The position numbers and the translations under genes were made by a program. A stretch of 6,948 nucleotides of DNA from Thermomicrobiales bacterium (lineage in GTDB: Bacteria > Chloroflexota > Chloroflexia > Thermomicrobiales > UBA6265): contig JAUJLY010000151.1 of the NCBI GenBank assembly GCA_030447145.1, positions 1 to 6,948 on the forward strand. The letters run 5' to 3'. Positions 6,531-6,948 of this stretch are shown here, in pieces. The notes under the pieces are model-generated. The model was not told where the DNA came from. It made no database searches and saw only the letters and a program-made list of their open reading frames with translations. Positions within the stretch are counted from its first letter, which is position 1. Each line of letters starts with the position of its first letter.

Positions 6531-6948
6531 GAGGGCAGCGGGTTCTGCCAAAAAGCCCGTAACTATAGGGATATTGGGTATTGCCAGAAACCCTGAGCAA
6601 TCGCCGGTTTCGCCTGTGAACAACTGTCTTAGACGATTATACCGTTTCTATGGCGCTACAGCAGCGATCACCTTCGAACGTCAGGAGCTTGCCGGCAGCT
6701 TAGACGTTTGTCAGAATTGGAGGGTCAACACGCATGGTAAATGGAAGCCGCGCCGGCTGGGATCTAGTCATCCCTGATCCTTCCGGCTGATCGTCTATGG
6801 CCAAGCTTTCGAACATTCCGAGGAAGTTTTATGAGCAGGTGCTGCACCCCGTCCCGGCATTCCCCGGCGTCGACAACAGACACGCAAGCACGCGGAAATA
6901 AAATATTGTCCCGGCCCAGAGGCATGGTCCAGATCCGCGGAGGACGGT
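6531..6948. other. Right-hand stretch with no convincing gene
   Basis: No reading frame here resembles a known protein. Small frames exist: 18 codons at 6734-6790 with a fair GGAGGG site, and 34 codons at 6797-6901 without one. Both are too short and featureless to call. A minor 8-base direct repeat, CTTAGACG, lies at 6628-6635 and 6699-6706. GGCAG/CTGCC (6534-6538 and 6545-6549) is a 5-bp inverted repeat next to the tRNA half. If 6482-6530 is an attachment site, this stretch would be the terminal noncoding part of the integrated element. Confidence 0.4.

Noticed and set aside
6482..6570. A complete tRNA gene on the minus strand
   Set aside because: The acceptor 5' strand (ACCGCAG) is absent. 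The GGCAG/CTGCC hairpin where a D arm would be lacks the D-loop GG and correct spacing, so only the 3' half is present.
6628..6706. CTTAGACG direct repeat as integrase arm sites
   Set aside because: Two 8-base copies 71 bases apart can occur by chance, and there is no integrase in the window to tie them to.
6394..6777. A 127-codon plus-strand reading frame
   Set aside because: Its most protein-like part ('QAGMEPATYRLEGE') is the antisense translation of the tRNA-Arg half at 6482-6530, a well-known source of spurious predicted peptides. The rest has no domain features and crosses the GC-rich hairpin.
6734..6901. Two small frames (18 codons at 6734-6790 and 34 codons at 6797-6901)
   Set aside because: The first has a fair ribosome site but is tiny and featureless; the second has no ribosome site. 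Neither is supported as a gene from sequence alone.

Overview
The window reads as accessory catabolic and transport DNA from a GC-rich bacterium. It holds a metallo-deacylase, an amidase and most of a peptide-type ABC importer. I lean towards Chloroflexota, near the Thermomicrobia. The importer's binding protein begins with a pattern I associate with that group: a long hydrophilic N-region, then a 'SRRSF' twin-arginine motif and 'RALALG'. This is an inference from recall, not a search.

Layout, left to right. Bases 1-852 (+) are the 3' part of a zinc-dependent succinylglutamate desuccinylase/aspartoacylase-family enzyme, cut by the window edge. It converges, with only 15 bases between the stop codons, on a complete amidase-signature enzyme (2313-868, -). 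A divergent intergenic region of about 246 bases (2314-2559) separates the amidase from a family 5 ABC solute-binding protein (2560-4269, +). A strong terminator-like hairpin (4284-4325) follows. Next comes a short leader reading frame with an excellent ribosome site (4345-4398), then two inner-membrane permeases of the DppB and DppC types (4400-5341 and 5354-6277).

No ATPase gene follows the permeases. From 6278 to the right edge I see no convincing protein gene. This stretch does hold a GC-rich hairpin (6424-6451) and, on the minus strand, a clean 3' half of a tRNA-Arg(TCT) gene with encoded CCA (6482-6530). The tRNA half stops at the anticodon stem. A 3' half without its 5' half is what a tyrosine-recombinase attachment site leaves at one end of an integrated element, so base 6531 may be the edge of an island extending to the right.

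The genes fit a simple scheme. The binding protein and permeases import a peptide-like or amide compound, powered by ATPases encoded elsewhere. The amidase and the deacylase could then remove amide or acyl groups inside the cell. The protein families are secure; the substrates are not readable from the sequence. The points most worth a second look are the leader frame and terminator between binding protein and permease, the non-ATG start of the second permease directly in frame behind the first, and the tRNA half. I found no clear sign of a wholly new system.
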